A stretch of 15,742 bases of DNA, taken from assembly GCA_031255315.1 (NCBI GenBank), contig JAIRSS010000229.1, positions 1 through 15,742 of the forward strand, read 5' to 3'. The translations under genes and the position numbers were made by a program. Below, in pieces: positions 1 to 8,897 of this stretch. Numbering within the stretch: position 1 is the first letter of the stretch; each line of letters starts with the position of its first letter. The DNA comes from Spirochaetaceae bacterium (GTDB taxonomy: Bacteria > Spirochaetota > Spirochaetia > Treponematales > Breznakiellaceae). The notes beneath the pieces were generated by a model, which was given only the letters and a program-made list of their open reading frames with translations, searched no databases and was not told the DNA's origin.

Positions 1-172
1 AAGCAGCCAAAAGGAACAGCGGACAGGGCGGCAATTCTGAATTCAAAACAACCGGGGAGGATGCTCCGTATGTGTATCAAACGCGCGGTCAACGGGAAGA
101 ACACTCATATTCAATACCGGCAGCGCGAGGCCCGCGGCGGATGTCCCCTCCTCGTCCTGTTCATTGATATGT
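1..172 (+). other. Possible 3' tail of a gene entering from the left
   Basis: No gene is recognised here. Reading frame 3 on the plus strand is open from the window edge to TGA at 165-167 (about 54 residues, Gly/Arg/Pro-rich, ending PRRMSPPRPVH). Frame 1 is open to TGA at 172-174. A long hairpin follows directly at 173-208, where a terminator would be expected if a gene ended here. The peptide matches no family I know, and two open frames at once is a warning that this may be non-coding. The minus-strand frame covering 43-414 runs through the hairpin and the palindromic repeat and looks spurious. Confidence 0.2.
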
Positions 173-208
173 GAGGCTGTTTCAAAACTGAAGTTTTGGA
201 ACAGCCTC
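173..208. repeat. Long hairpin repeat, copy 1 (terminator-like)
   Basis: GAGGCTGTTTCAAAACT at 173-189 is followed by GA, then its reverse complement at 192-208 with one mismatch (T182 opposite G199, a wobble pair in RNA). This gives a 17-bp stem with almost no loop. There is no following T-run, so it is not a classic intrinsic terminator, though it may end transcripts in both directions. A related hairpin with the same GAGGCT...AACT..AGTT...AGCCTC plan sits at 15179-15217, which suggests a dispersed repeat family. Confidence 0.7.
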
Positions 209-226
209 GTACCTGGTAACCACCAA

Positions 227-332
227 ATGACAAAAATACATGACACCAAAGTCCACGGATTACGCGGATTTTCACCGGTTACGAACACGGGTGATACGAA
301 AAATCCGCGGTAATCCGGTGTAATCCGCGGAC
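227..332. repeat. Imperfect palindromic GGATTA-type repeat, copy 1
   Basis: The left arm begins GTCCACGGATTACGCGGAT at 251. The right arm ends GGTGTAATCCGCGGAC at 332 and is an imperfect reverse complement of the left arm. The unit resembles the intergenic repeats built from GGATTA/TAATCC blocks seen in several bacterial groups. A second copy lies beyond deoD at 1166-1268. The similarity includes about 20 bases before the left arm (ATGACAAAA, then a short spacer, then GTCC), so the repeated unit is larger than the palindrome. Confidence 0.7.
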
Positions 333-382
333 CGTATTCCTGCCTTTTATCCTTTACAAAGGGAGGCGCTCTACGCGGGGAG

Positions 383-411
383 TTTCCTTTTTTTCCGCAA
401 TAAGCTATACT
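383..411 (+). promoter_or_regulatory. Candidate sigma-70 promoter for deoD
   Basis: TATACT at 406-411 is a good -10 box. TTTCCT at 383-388, 17 bases upstream, is a weak -35 box. Transcription would start about 25 bases before the deoD ATG. The assignment is by eye from motif and spacing. Confidence 0.4.
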
Positions 412-443
412 CAAAATTATTCATAATCGACGGAGGTTTAGCT

Positions 444-1148
444 ATGTCTACCCATATTGCCGCGAAACCTGGAGAAATTGCCGAAGTTATCCTGCTTCCC
501 GGCGATCCCTTGCGGGCTAAATTTGTTGCGGATACCTACCTGGAAAATCCCGCGCGGTACAACACCATACGGAATATCTTTGGATATACCGGAACATACA
601 AGGGTAAACGGGTGTCCGTGCAGGGGACCGGTATGGGTATTCCCTCAATTTCCATTTACGTCAATGAGTTGTTCCGGGACTATGGCGTAAAACGGGCGCT
701 CCGCGTCGGCACCGCGGGTTCTATCAGGGCCGATATGAAGCTGCGGGACCTGGTGATCGCCATGTCCGCCTGTACGGATTCCGGTGTCAACAAGATACGG
801 TTCGGCAACCGGGACTACGCCCCGACCGCTTCTTTCAGCCTCCTTAGAACCGCCTATGACGCCGCCCTCGCCCTGGGGTTTAACCCGGTAGTCGGCCCTA
901 TTGTATCATCGGATATGTTTTATACCGAGGACCCCGATGAATGGAAGCTGTGGGCCAAATTTGGCTGTATCGCCGTAGAAATGGAAAGCGCCGAACTCTA
1001 CACGCTGGCCGCGAAATACGGGCGTGAGGCGCTCACCCTCCTCACCGTTTCCGATAATTTAGTAACCCGCGAGGTTACCACCGCGGAAGAACGGCAGCAG
1101 ACTTTCAACCAGATGATAGAGCTTGCCTTAGCGACCGCAATATCCTAG
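444..1148 (+). CDS. deoD: Purine nucleoside phosphorylase, DeoD type
   Basis: This cytoplasmic salvage enzyme cleaves purine (deoxy)ribonucleosides with phosphate to free base and (deoxy)ribose-1-phosphate. The 234-residue length is normal for the hexameric bacterial family, and the residue numbering matches E. coli DeoD. The phosphate loop is PGDPLRAK (19-26, with Gly20 and Arg24). The further phosphate-binding arginines are Arg43 and Arg87 (in RVGTAG). The ribose-binding segment VEMES is at 178-182, and the catalytic Asp204 is in TVSDN. All key residues are present. The start is supported by GGAGG at 432-436, seven bases before the ATG. It appears to be a single-gene unit, convergent with purH, with a palindromic repeat on each side. 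Confidence 0.95.
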   Translation: MSTHIAAKPGEIAEVILLPGDPLRAKFVADTYLENPARYNTIRNIFGYTGTYKGKRVSVQGTGMGIPSISIYVNELFRDYGVKRALRVGTAGSIRADMKLRDLVIAMSACTDSGVNKIRFGNRDYAPTASFSLLRTAYDAALALGFNPVVGPIVSSDMFYTEDPDEWKLWAKFGCIAVEMESAELYTLAAKYGREALTLLTVSDNLVTREVTTAEERQQTFNQMIELALATAIS

Positions 1149-1165
1149 GAGTTTGCGCGGACTCA

Positions 1166-1268
1166 ATGACAAAACTATATGCCAGGGGTCCGCAGATTAC
1201 ACGGATTAATACGGATTATGAACACGTTTGACGCGGAAAATCCGGGTTAATCTGTGTAATCCTATGGA
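1166..1268. repeat. Imperfect palindromic GGATTA-type repeat, copy 2
   Basis: The copy starts ATGACAAAACTATATG and continues with GTCCGCAGATTACACGGAT at 1188. The right arm, ending near 1268, contains TTAATCTGTGTAATCC. It is related to the copy at 227-332 in the same orientation but has diverged at many positions. It sits between the convergent deoD and purH genes, where it could form a bidirectional transcription end. No T-run follows it on either strand. Confidence 0.65.
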
Positions 1269-1361
1269 AAACAACGGCTCCTTCCCGCTCCTCACCATCG
1301 CCCATACACCCTCAAGCACAAGATCCCGTACCGGGCCGTTTCCCCGGACCCCCGCGCCCGG

Positions 1362-3026
1362 CTAATGTTTAAAATGGCGCGTCCCGGTAAACACCATAGC
1401 GATTCCGTGTTTATCGCACGCCTCAATCGAAAGGGAGTCGTTGCGGGAGCCGCCGGGTTGGATGACAGCCCTGATGCCGGAAGCCGCTGCCGCCTCCACC
1501 ACATCCGGGAAAGGGAAGAAGGCGTCCGACGCCAGGACGCGGGGCGGTTTCCCGTCTGCAAACGCCGCCGGAACGGCCTCCGTACTGACGGCCGCGGCGC
1601 TCCGCTCAAGAGCTTGCCGGGCCGGCCAGATGCGGTTCACTTCGCCGCCGCCTATGCCCGCCGCCGCACGGTCTTTCACCACCATGACGCCGTTGGATTT
1701 CACGTAGGACACCGCCCTCATACCAAAGATAAGGTCCGGTATATCCTCCGGGAGCGGAGCGGCTTTGGTAACTACTTCCCATTTTTCAAGAAGCCGCCGG
1801 TCCGCTTCCTGCACCAAAAGGCCGCCGTCAATGGAGATACATTCCCGTCTTTCCCCGGGGGCTTGGGGAGCGCGGATGACGCGGAGGTTCTTCTTCTTTT
1901 TGAGTATCCCTAAGGCGGCGTCTTCAAAGGCCGGGGCAACGACAATCTCCAAAAAAAGTTCCGCGAGCTTTTCCGCGGTTATCCGGTCAACGGAAACGTT
2001 ACACGCCACAATGCCGCCGAAGATAGAGACCGGATCGCAGGCAAAGGTTTTGGCATACGCTTCCGGGAGAGAATCCCCCAGGGCTATGCCGCAGGGGGTG
2101 TTGTGCTTAACCGCCGCGCAGGCAGCCGCCCCGCCTGAACCCGCCCCGTACCGGGACAAGCCCAGGGCACGGAGTTCCGCTTCTCCTAAGGGGGCAATCC
2201 CTTCCGAGGGGAGTCCGAAGGCGCAGACCGCTTTCCAGGCCAGGTCCAGGTCGCGGATGTTGTTGTAGCTCAGTTCTTTTCCGTGGAGCTGCTCCATAGC
2301 AGGAATGGCGCCGGGGCTGCAGGTATCGAAGTACAGGGCGGCGGTTTGGTGGCTGTTTTCCCCATAGCGCAGGGATTGCGCCTTTTTCACCGATACAGGC
2401 CAATACGCGGGATACTCCGTCTGAGCCGCATCAGGGTCCAGGTAACGGGCGACCGCGGCGTCATAGGCGGAAGTTAACGCGAAAACCTTCCCCGCCAGGC
2501 GTCTTCTGAATTGCACCGGCACTTCTCCCGCGCTGATTCCTTCCATGACGCCGGGATAATCCGCCGGGTCGGTGAGGACTATCACGTCGGGGTAGTTTTT
2601 CGCCGCGGAGCGCAGCATAGCCGGCCCCCCTATATCAATGAACTCTATCGTTTCGCCGGAAGGATACTCACCGGGATTGTCCCCGGAACGTTCCGCCCGG
2701 GCCTTTTCAAAGAACGGGTAGAGATTGACGCACACGAGGTCTATCGCCGAAACGCCGAGTTTCTCAAGGGTTTCCCGGTGATCGGGCCGGTCCCGCCGCG
2801 CGAGAAGTCCCGCGTGAACGGCGGGATGCAGCGTCTTGACCCGTCCGTCCAGACATTCGGGGAACCCCGTAACCGCCGATATATCGGTAACCGGAAGCCC
2901 TTCGCCCCGCAAATAGTCCGCCGTCCCCCCGGTGGACACCAACTCCCATCCGGCGTCGTTCAGAAACGCCGCCAGATTGATAATGCCTTCCTTATTGAAT
3001 ACGCTGATTAAAGCTCGTTGTTTCAT
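1362..3026 (-). CDS. purH: Bifunctional AICAR transformylase / IMP cyclohydrolase
   Basis: PurH catalyses the last two steps of de novo purine synthesis: formyl transfer from 10-formyl-THF to AICAR, then ring closure to IMP. The N-terminal MGS-like cyclohydrolase domain shows STGGT (31-35), GRVKTLHP (61-68) and GGPAMLRSAAKN (133-144). The transformylase domain shows RYGENSHQ (220-227), ELSYNN (251-256), the catalytic KHNTPCG (307-313), KSNGV (443-447), FFPFPD (503-508) and IQPGGSRND (522-530). The ATG at 3026 is preferred over one 17 codons upstream because MKQRALISVFNKEG aligns with family starts and GAGGAG lies seven bases before it. The product is 554 residues, a little longer than usual. 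Part of the excess is an Ala/Gly-rich stretch before KHNTPCG. The 162-base gap to sbcC leaves open whether purH has its own promoter. Confidence 0.95.
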   Translation of the reverse strand: MKQRALISVFNKEGIINLAAFLNDAGWELVSTGGTADYLRGEGLPVTDISAVTGFPECLDGRVKTLHPAVHAGLLARRDRPDHRETLEKLGVSAIDLVCVNLYPFFEKARAERSGDNPGEYPSGETIEFIDIGGPAMLRSAAKNYPDVIVLTDPADYPGVMEGISAGEVPVQFRRRLAGKVFALTSAYDAAVARYLDPDAAQTEYPAYWPVSVKKAQSLRYGENSHQTAALYFDTCSPGAIPAMEQLHGKELSYNNIRDLDLAWKAVCAFGLPSEGIAPLGEAELRALGLSRYGAGSGGAAACAAVKHNTPCGIALGDSLPEAYAKTFACDPVSIFGGIVACNVSVDRITAEKLAELFLEIVVAPAFEDAALGILKKKKNLRVIRAPQAPGERRECISIDGGLLVQEADRRLLEKWEVVTKAAPLPEDIPDLIFGMRAVSYVKSNGVMVVKDRAAAGIGGGEVNRIWPARQALERSAAAVSTEAVPAAFADGKPPRVLASDAFFPFPDVVEAAAASGIRAVIQPGGSRNDSLSIEACDKHGIAMVFTGTRHFKH

Positions 3027-3041
3027 GTGTTTCTCCTCAAG

Positions 3042-3058
3042 TGATAGAATTTCTATCA
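3042..3058 (-). promoter_or_regulatory. Perfect 17-bp palindrome upstream of purH
   Basis: TGATAGAA, one central T, then TTCTATCA: a perfect inverted repeat ending 16 bases before the purH start codon and close to its ribosome binding site. Its position fits an operator or a small leader hairpin. No regulator can be named from the sequence. Confidence 0.35.
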
Positions 3059-3153
3059 TAAACGCCGCCTCTTTCACAGTGGCGGATCGGGAGTGTCATG
3101 TTCGACACCGCGGTGAGTACCGGCAGCAAGCGGTGTTATACCGGAGGAATCAC

Positions 3154-3188
3154 GGCCGATCCCGCGCGGCAGCCGGGGTTGATCGGTC
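3154..3188 (-). terminator. Weak hairpin just after the sbcC stop
   Basis: CCGATC (3156-3161) pairs with GATCGG (3181-3186), and an inner CCCG/CGGG extends the stem with a small bulge. It lies directly after the sbcC stop codon on the minus strand. No T-run follows, so intrinsic termination is doubtful. It may only slow read-through into purH. Confidence 0.25.
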
Positions 3189-6100
3189 TTACTGCTGAAT
3201 CCGGGAACCCGATCCCGACTTGATGACTTCGATGCGGCTTGGAATACGGGAGCGTAGTTCCCCAACATGGGAGATGAGGCCCACCATGCGGTGATCCCGC
3301 AGTTCATCCAGAATGACTAAGGCCCGGTCCAGGCTCGTTTCGTCCAGGCTGCCAAAGCCTTCGTCAATGAAGACCGCGTCCAGACGTACGCCGCCGGAAC
3401 GGTTCTGTATGGAGTCCGCAAGACCCAGGGCAAGGCTGATAGAGGCCATGAAGCTTTCGCCGCCTGAAAGCGTAGCGCAGGGCCGGCATTTTCCGGTATA
3501 GGCGTCAAATACCGCCAGGTCCAGGCCCGACTGCCCGCGCCCGGACTCCCGTCCGCTGTCCAAGAGCAGGGAATATCGTGATTCGCTCATGCGCTCAAGA
3601 CGCCGGGTTGCGCAGGCGGCGGCTTCCGCCAGGTAGCGGCCCAAAAGCCAGGCGTCAAAGGCCCGTTTCCGGGGGTTTTTCCCGCCCAAATCATCGGCAA
3701 GGGCGGAAAGGCGGCGGCTCACGCGGCTTGCGGCGGTGAACCGTTCGTGGGTTTCCCGCAGCAGGGCTTCGTCCCGTATAAAGGCGGCCAGCTCTCCGGT
3801 CTTCCGGTCCCGCTCCGCTTCCGCCGCTTCCTGTCCGGCGGTCAGGTCCGCAAGCCGCGCTTCCGCCTCGGCCCCGGACGGGATTTCTCCCGTGTTCCAG
3901 GCGGCCCCCAGAACCGCAAGTTCCCCCCCCAGGGCCTCAAGGTTTCTCTGTAATTCCGCCCGCAGGGACCGGAGGGTAGTCCGCTCCTCCTTCCATTGGG
4001 CATGCGCCGCTTCCAGGGCTGATTCGGTTTTCCCGTCCAAAAGAGCGGACGTGAGGGCCTTCCGGTCCGGGAAGGGGGAAGACGACAGGGCGGCCGTCAG
4101 GGTTTCCTCCGCCGCCAGAAGCGCCGTTTCCCCAGCCTCCTGTTTTTGACGGGCGCTTTCCTCATGAGCCAGCGCCGACGCGAGGTTCCGGCCTGCTTCC
4201 TCCCCGTCTTGCCGGCGGCGGCGTATCTCTCCGGTAAGGGCAAGAAGGCGGCCGTCCAGTTCGGCGAGAGCGGCGTCGGCGGAAGGAACGCCTTCTTCAT
4301 CACAAGCGGCGTCTAGCAGCCGCGCTTGTTTCCGTGTTGTTTCTTCTATTGCAGAAAGAAGATTCGTGTGCTTTTCTACCAGTCCGGCATATTCCTTTTC
4401 CGCTTCCGTACTGTCCCGCTCCAAAAGGCGCTGTTCCCGGTGCGCTTCCGTCAGCCGCTTTGCCGCCCGCTGGGCTTCGCTCCGGGCGGCGGTAACGGCG
4501 TTAAGGGCGGCTATCTGGGCCTCCCGGAGGCGGACGGCGTCCGTCGTGTCCGGGAGTTCCCCACCGCGGGAAAACCATGCCGCCATGACCGGATCGTCCT
4601 GGGGAGCGGCTTCGGAGCGGATTTCCGCTGTGGATTGCGACAGGGCCTTCCGGCGGGCGTACAGGCGGGCGCGTTCCTGTTCCCGGCCTTCCCGTTCCGC
4701 CTGTTTAGCGGCGAGGGCTTTCCCCGCGTCAGCCAGGGATTTTTCCTGTGCCGCGATTCGGCTGGCGTAGCCATAGACTGGTTCCGTTTGAGCGGCGGGA
4801 TTGGGGTGTTCCGTGGAGCCGCAGACGGGACAGGGTTCCCCCTCCCGGAGGCCCGCGCCGAGAAGGGCCGCCATGCCGGTCCGTTCCCGCTCCTCCTTCT
4901 CCGTCCGCAGCCGCCTGACTTCGGCTTCCTGTATGGGGATGCGCGTTTCAAGCTCCCCGCATTCCCCTTCAAGGGCCGCAATGCGGAGGCCGGCGGCGCA
5001 CTCTTCGGCGTCCAGGGTTCCGGCTTCCACGGCAATCCTGCCAAGTTCTACCAGAAGGTCTTTAGTGCGACGCTCCCGTTCCCACCGGGCGTCCAGAAGG
5101 ACGGCGTTTTGGGCCGCCGCTTCCAGGTTCTGAATTTCCGCCTCTTTTTCCCGTTTTTGGGCCCCCAGATGATCGATTCTATCCGACAGGGTTTGTATTC
5201 TTTTGCCCAGCAGCGCCGCGTCCTTCCGGTTTTTCCGGAGGGTCTCTTCTTCAGCCGCAAGCTCCAACAGGGCGGGCCGTTTTTCCCGCAGGACGTGTTC
5301 CTCCCGCTCAAGCCCCGGAAGAGCGGCGGCGCGGATTTCCGCTTGTTCCGCACGGTCCTGAGCCGCTTCCCGTTCCTTCCGGGTTTTTTCAGCCGCTTCC
5401 GCGGCTAAAACCGCTTCCCGCTCCTTTTCCTCCACCCGTTTCACCTCGTAGGCCAGGGGCTGGGCAATCCGGGACAGGGCAAGGCGTTTTTGGTTTTCCT
5501 GAACCGCCCCTTCTTCCGCGTCGTTCCGGGCGGTTTCTTTTTCGGCTGCCTCAAGCCGTTCCGTGAGGGCGGCCTCGTTCCGCCGGGCCGCAAGCAGCGC
5601 CTTCATGGTTTCCGTTTCCAACGCTACGGCGGCGGCGGCGGCTTTGGCTTCCCGAACCGCTTCTTCGGCCTTCCGTCGGGTTTCTTCCAGCGTGCCGAAA
5701 GAGACGCGCCTGCTGATTTCCTCCAGCGCCCGTCCTGCTTCCCGGGCTTCCAGGACGGCGGCGCGGGCTTTTTCCTGCGCCAGTTCCCGAAGCCGGGCGG
5801 CCTTGTCCACCGGGAAGAGCTTCCCCAGAACCGCCCGGCGGCCGGTAGTATTCTGCCGGAGAAACTCCGCGAATTCACCCTGGGGAAGCAGGACGATTTT
5901 GAAGAATTCTTCGGCTTCAAGACCGATAAGACGGCGTATCTGTTCATCCGCCTCGCTTTTTTTCCCGCTGAGAGGCGCCGCCGTTCCGTCCCGGATTTCG
6001 CTGAGTACCGCGGTTTCTTCCACCGTTGTAACGCCGGTTCCCCGCTTCTTGGGTTTTTCCTGCCGGGGGGAACGGTCTATGCGGTACCGCCGGCCGCCGG

Positions 6101-6350
6101 CGCTGAACAGGAGGGAAACCGAACATTCCACGCCGTCTCCGGCATAGTCGCTCCGCAGCCGGGAGATATGTCCTTTGCGGCTTCCCGGCACGGCCCCGTA
6201 CAGCGCAAAGCAGAGGGCGTCGAAAATGGTGGTCTTGCCCGAGCCAGTCCTGCCGGTGATAAGGAATATGTCTTCCAGGACGGTGAAATCCACGGTTTCC
6301 CTTCCGGTAAAGGGGCCGAAATTTTCTATGGTGAGTTTTTCAGGCTTCAC
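3189..6350 (-). CDS. sbcC: Nuclease SbcCD subunit C, SMC-like ATPase
   Basis: SbcC is the ATPase of the SbcCD (Rad50-Mre11 type) complex, which opens hairpins and trims blocked double-strand DNA ends. The 1053 residues show the complete architecture. Walker A GRTGSGKT is at 33-40, and the Q-loop is in LLPQGEFAEFL (from 154). Two long Glu/Arg/Ala-rich coiled-coil arms follow, joined at the zinc-hook motif CPVC (507-510). The C-terminal lobe has signature LSGGES (961-966), Walker B LDAVFIDEG (990-998), a SLDE D-loop and the switch His1028 in ISHVGE. The start codon is GTG at 6350, with GGAGG six bases upstream inside the end of sbcD. Start and sbcD stop overlap as GTGA, so translational coupling is likely. 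The gene is strongly GC-rich. Confidence 0.95.
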   Translation of the reverse strand: MKPEKLTIENFGPFTGRETVDFTVLEDIFLITGRTGSGKTTIFDALCFALYGAVPGSRKGHISRLRSDYAGDGVECSVSLLFSAGGRRYRIDRSPRQEKPKKRGTGVTTVEETAVLSEIRDGTAAPLSGKKSEADEQIRRLIGLEAEEFFKIVLLPQGEFAEFLRQNTTGRRAVLGKLFPVDKAARLRELAQEKARAAVLEAREAGRALEEISRRVSFGTLEETRRKAEEAVREAKAAAAAVALETETMKALLAARRNEAALTERLEAAEKETARNDAEEGAVQENQKRLALSRIAQPLAYEVKRVEEKEREAVLAAEAAEKTRKEREAAQDRAEQAEIRAAALPGLEREEHVLREKRPALLELAAEEETLRKNRKDAALLGKRIQTLSDRIDHLGAQKREKEAEIQNLEAAAQNAVLLDARWERERRTKDLLVELGRIAVEAGTLDAEECAAGLRIAALEGECGELETRIPIQEAEVRRLRTEKEERERTGMAALLGAGLREGEPCPVCGSTEHPNPAAQTEPVYGYASRIAAQEKSLADAGKALAAKQAEREGREQERARLYARRKALSQSTAEIRSEAAPQDDPVMAAWFSRGGELPDTTDAVRLREAQIAALNAVTAARSEAQRAAKRLTEAHREQRLLERDSTEAEKEYAGLVEKHTNLLSAIEETTRKQARLLDAACDEEGVPSADAALAELDGRLLALTGEIRRRRQDGEEAGRNLASALAHEESARQKQEAGETALLAAEETLTAALSSSPFPDRKALTSALLDGKTESALEAAHAQWKEERTTLRSLRAELQRNLEALGGELAVLGAAWNTGEIPSGAEAEARLADLTAGQEAAEAERDRKTGELAAFIRDEALLRETHERFTAASRVSRRLSALADDLGGKNPRKRAFDAWLLGRYLAEAAACATRRLERMSESRYSLLLDSGRESGRGQSGLDLAVFDAYTGKCRPCATLSGGESFMASISLALGLADSIQNRSGGVRLDAVFIDEGFGSLDETSLDRALVILDELRDHRMVGLISHVGELRSRIPSRIEVIKSGSGSRIQQ

Positions 6351-7642
6351 TGTTCGCCTCCGGTGGGTTCCTCTTCGCTTTTTTCCAATTCATCAAGAAG
6401 TTCCTTGAAGGCCGCCGTCTTTTCATCCCGGTCAGGGTCCTCCCCGCCGTAGATTTCACCAAGAAAATCTTCAAAGTCTTCAACCGGACTCCGCCGTTCA
6501 CCCGGCTTCGGGGTTCCCGCGTTCGGGCCGGGAACCGTCCCCGGCCGGGCCTCCAGAAGGGCCGCGAAAGCCGCCTCTTGTTTTACCGAGAGTATCCAGG
6601 GAAACCGGCGGCGGAGCAGGACCAGTGGATTTTCAGTAAGGCCCGGATCGGTCAGGACCGCTTCGAGGTAATCTGTTTCCGCTTCTTTCAGCAGGGGGTC
6701 ACGCGCCTCGTCTCGGAAAAAATAGTCAAAGGAACCCCGGATGCTCCGCATTTTCCTCATGGGCCGCATGGCAGCCGGTTCCACCGAGAGCGCCGGTTTC
6801 GGAGGCGTTTCAGACGCGGATTCCGGGTTTTTCCTTTCCAGTTCAACTAAAAGAAAGACCTTTTCGTATCTTCCTTCCTCAAAGGAGTACGCCAAGGGGC
6901 TTCCGGAATACCACGCCCGTTCCCCGGCTTGCTGGAAGCGGTGAAGATGCCCCATGGCGGTATAATCGAAGGACGCAAAGAGGTCCGCTGGAACCCGCTC
7001 GGTGGCGCCCAGGAAGACCCGCTCTGATTCGGATTCAGCGCCGCCCGCCGCGAAGAGATGCGCCCCCAGCGCCGCGTAGTCCGCTCCCGCGGCCAGAGCC
7101 TCCCGCCGGGCCGCTTCCAGCCGGGCGGCGGCTTCCTCAGCCAGGCGGACCTGGGACCGGAGCGGTTCCGCCTCCCCGCCCTCATCCTTCCCGCCGGTCA
7201 TTTCCGCCCGCAGGCTCCCCGGATGCAGGAAGGGGAGGAGGAAGAAGGCGCAGGTTTCGGACCGGGTTCCCGGCCCGCCCGTTGTTACCAGAACCGGACG
7301 GAAGGCGTCTTCCGGCCTGGTAACAAAGTGGACGCCCAGTTCGGCAAAAAGTTCCCTGCCAAAGCCGAGCCGGGAAGAAGAATCGTGGTTTCCCGGGAGG
7401 ATAAGAACCTGCATATCCGGACGGCGGGCCTTTACCTTTCCTAAGAAGGCGCTGAAAAGGCTCACCGCGCCGGGAGACGGGATGGACCGGTCGTAGACAT
7501 CCCCGGCGATGAGCAGGGCGGCGATGGAACCGTCGGACAGAATTTCAGCGAGCCGGTCCAGCATATACCGCTGATCCTCAATAAGAGAATGTTCGTGGAA
7601 GACTTTCCCCAGGTGCAAATCCGCAGTATGCAGAAATTTCAT
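6347..7642 (-). CDS. sbcD: Nuclease SbcCD subunit D, Mre11-type exonuclease
   Basis: SbcD is the metal-dependent phosphoesterase partner of SbcC. Metal ligands are visible in order: HTADLHLGK (Asp8, His10), AGDVYDR (Asp48), LPGNHDSS (Asn85, His86), ALGAHLF (His195) and MGHLHRF (His232, His234). YSGSPL (245-250) is a typical SbcD motif. The ATG at 7642 gives MKFLHTADLHLGK, matching family starts. Two in-frame ATGs further upstream add 4 or 12 residues. None of the three has a convincing Shine-Dalgarno, so the choice rests on homology. The product is 431 residues, and the region after about 290 is less conserved and acidic near the end. It is the first gene of the sbcD-sbcC pair. Confidence 0.92.
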   Translation of the reverse strand: MKFLHTADLHLGKVFHEHSLIEDQRYMLDRLAEILSDGSIAALLIAGDVYDRSIPSPGAVSLFSAFLGKVKARRPDMQVLILPGNHDSSSRLGFGRELFAELGVHFVTRPEDAFRPVLVTTGGPGTRSETCAFFLLPFLHPGSLRAEMTGGKDEGGEAEPLRSQVRLAEEAAARLEAARREALAAGADYAALGAHLFAAGGAESESERVFLGATERVPADLFASFDYTAMGHLHRFQQAGERAWYSGSPLAYSFEEGRYEKVFLLVELERKNPESASETPPKPALSVEPAAMRPMRKMRSIRGSFDYFFRDEARDPLLKEAETDYLEAVLTDPGLTENPLVLLRRRFPWILSVKQEAAFAALLEARPGTVPGPNAGTPKPGERRSPVEDFEDFLGEIYGGEDPDRDEKTAAFKELLDELEKSEEEPTGGEQ

Positions 7643-7911
7643 AGGATTGAGCATAAAGAAGGCAGGATGGAATGTCAATGAAAGGGTTTATGAGGCTGGG
7701 GGTTCCCGGTTTACCCGCCCGGTTCGTCTCCGGGGACGAAAATTATGAAGCAGAGAACCGGAAAATCAGACGTTTTGCCGGGTTCCCTTTTCCCCATCTC
7801 CGTGCAACTTATTATTCTGTAAAGAATTAGCGGTGCTGATTGGGTGTACACAACTTACGGGAAAAACGGTGTTACCGGCAATGACATCATATTCCCAAAA
7901 TCGGGGGGCCT
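7643..7911. other. Spacer between sbcD and integrase ruin
   Basis: This 269-base spacer separates two divergently oriented units. It must contain the sbcD promoter on the minus strand, but I see no convincing -35/-10 pair. An 8-bp palindrome GTGTACAC lies at 7844-7851. No tRNA gene or clear attachment-site duplication is visible, although an integrase gene starts beside it. Confidence 0.4.
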
Positions 7912-8817
7912 GTGAAGATTCACAATGATTTTACCCTATATTGGCGCGTTATTCCTTCGGGAAAGCGGGTCGCCTATTGCTACGCCTGCGATGGCGACGA
8001 TAAGAGGCTGGGCGGCTGTCTGCCGGGGAAACTACCATGACGGCGGCGCGGGTCAGGTGTAACCGCCTCTTGCGGGAAGGGAGGCGGGTACCGCCCCACC
8101 TTTACCGGTTACGCCAGCGGCTGGCGAGAGTGGGAGACCTGCGCTTACCTGAAAAATCACCTGCTCCCTTACTTCGGGGCAATGCTCATGCACAGGATTA
8201 CCAGAGACGATGCCGGGAACCGGCCCGGCAGCCTGATCGAAAGGAACTATCAGAATACGTCAATCAACGGGTATTTGGAAACGTTCAAAACGATGATGAC
8301 CGAAGCGGCGGCGCGAAAGATTATTCCCGCCAACCCGGTCGAAAAGATGGAGAGGCTGGTAAACGACTGGAAGGAGATAAAGATAATCACGCGGGAAGAG
8401 TTCAAAAAGCTGTTCGCGGGAGACTGGCGGCGGGTGTGGGACGATAACCGGATTTCCTGCACGGCAAACGAGCTGGCGGCGCTGACGGGCATGAGTGCAG
8501 GCGAGGTGCCGGGACTTAAGGGCGGCGTCATTTATGAAGACCATATCTGCCTGTGCAAACAGTATGACGAATACGGATACCGGGACACAAAAACAAAAAA
8601 TAAACACAACGTGCCGCTTCCCCGTGAAATGATCAACTATCCGGCGGAACTGAAGGCAATGAACGGCGAGGGGTTTGTATTCTTCCCTGACGGGGGGCTT
8701 ACGACGGTCTGCCGGAAAGTGATGTACGAAGACTTTCACCGTGCGTTGCGGAACATCCAAAAATCAGACATTTTACCAGGTTTTTCTTCTCCGTCCCGGC
8801 CCGCGATTAAAGCATGA
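7912..8817 (+). pseudogene. Degraded tyrosine recombinase (phage-type integrase)
   Basis: The gene survives in three pieces. Piece 1, from GTG at 7912 (KIHNDFTLYWRVIPSGKRVAY), ends at TGA 8038. Piece 2 is in another frame, about 8025-8095 (GETTMTAARVRCNRLLREG). Piece 3 returns to the first frame from about 8095 (PTFTGYASGWREWETCAYLK) and runs to TGA 8815. The two frame changes therefore cancel. The core-binding region seems shortened: CAYLK joins NHLLPYFG with no room for the usual helices between. In the catalytic domain the box containing the first Arg reads AALTGMSAGEV, with Ser where Arg is expected. The protein ends at about FHRALRNIQKSD plus an unrelated tail, so the HxxR and Tyr nucleophile boxes are missing. 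It cannot be an active recombinase. It resembles integrases I associate with termite-gut Treponema. Confidence 0.82.
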
Positions 8818-8897
8818 ACGAGAGGCGGATGGGCTGGTTGCCTCTAACGGCGGCTACCGACCTGCGAGTGGTTTAGCGGAACCAAAGCGGTAATGAA

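Noticed and set aside
43..414. 123-residue open frame on the minus strand before deoD
   Set aside because: It runs through the 17-bp hairpin and the palindromic repeat, has no family-like motif, and overlaps the deoD promoter.
4326..5408. 360-residue plus-strand frame inside sbcC
   Set aside because: It is antisense to the fully conserved sbcC, Phe/Gly/Arg-rich as expected from mirrored GC-rich coiled-coil codons, and has no recognisable domain.
5490..6452. 320-residue plus-strand frame over the sbcC start
   Set aside because: It is antisense to the Walker A region of sbcC and the end of sbcD, and its composition is a codon-bias artefact.
8818..8897. tRNA gene as the integrase attachment site
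   Set aside because: No cloverleaf, T-loop GGTTCRA or acceptor pairing could be found here or in the flanking spacers.
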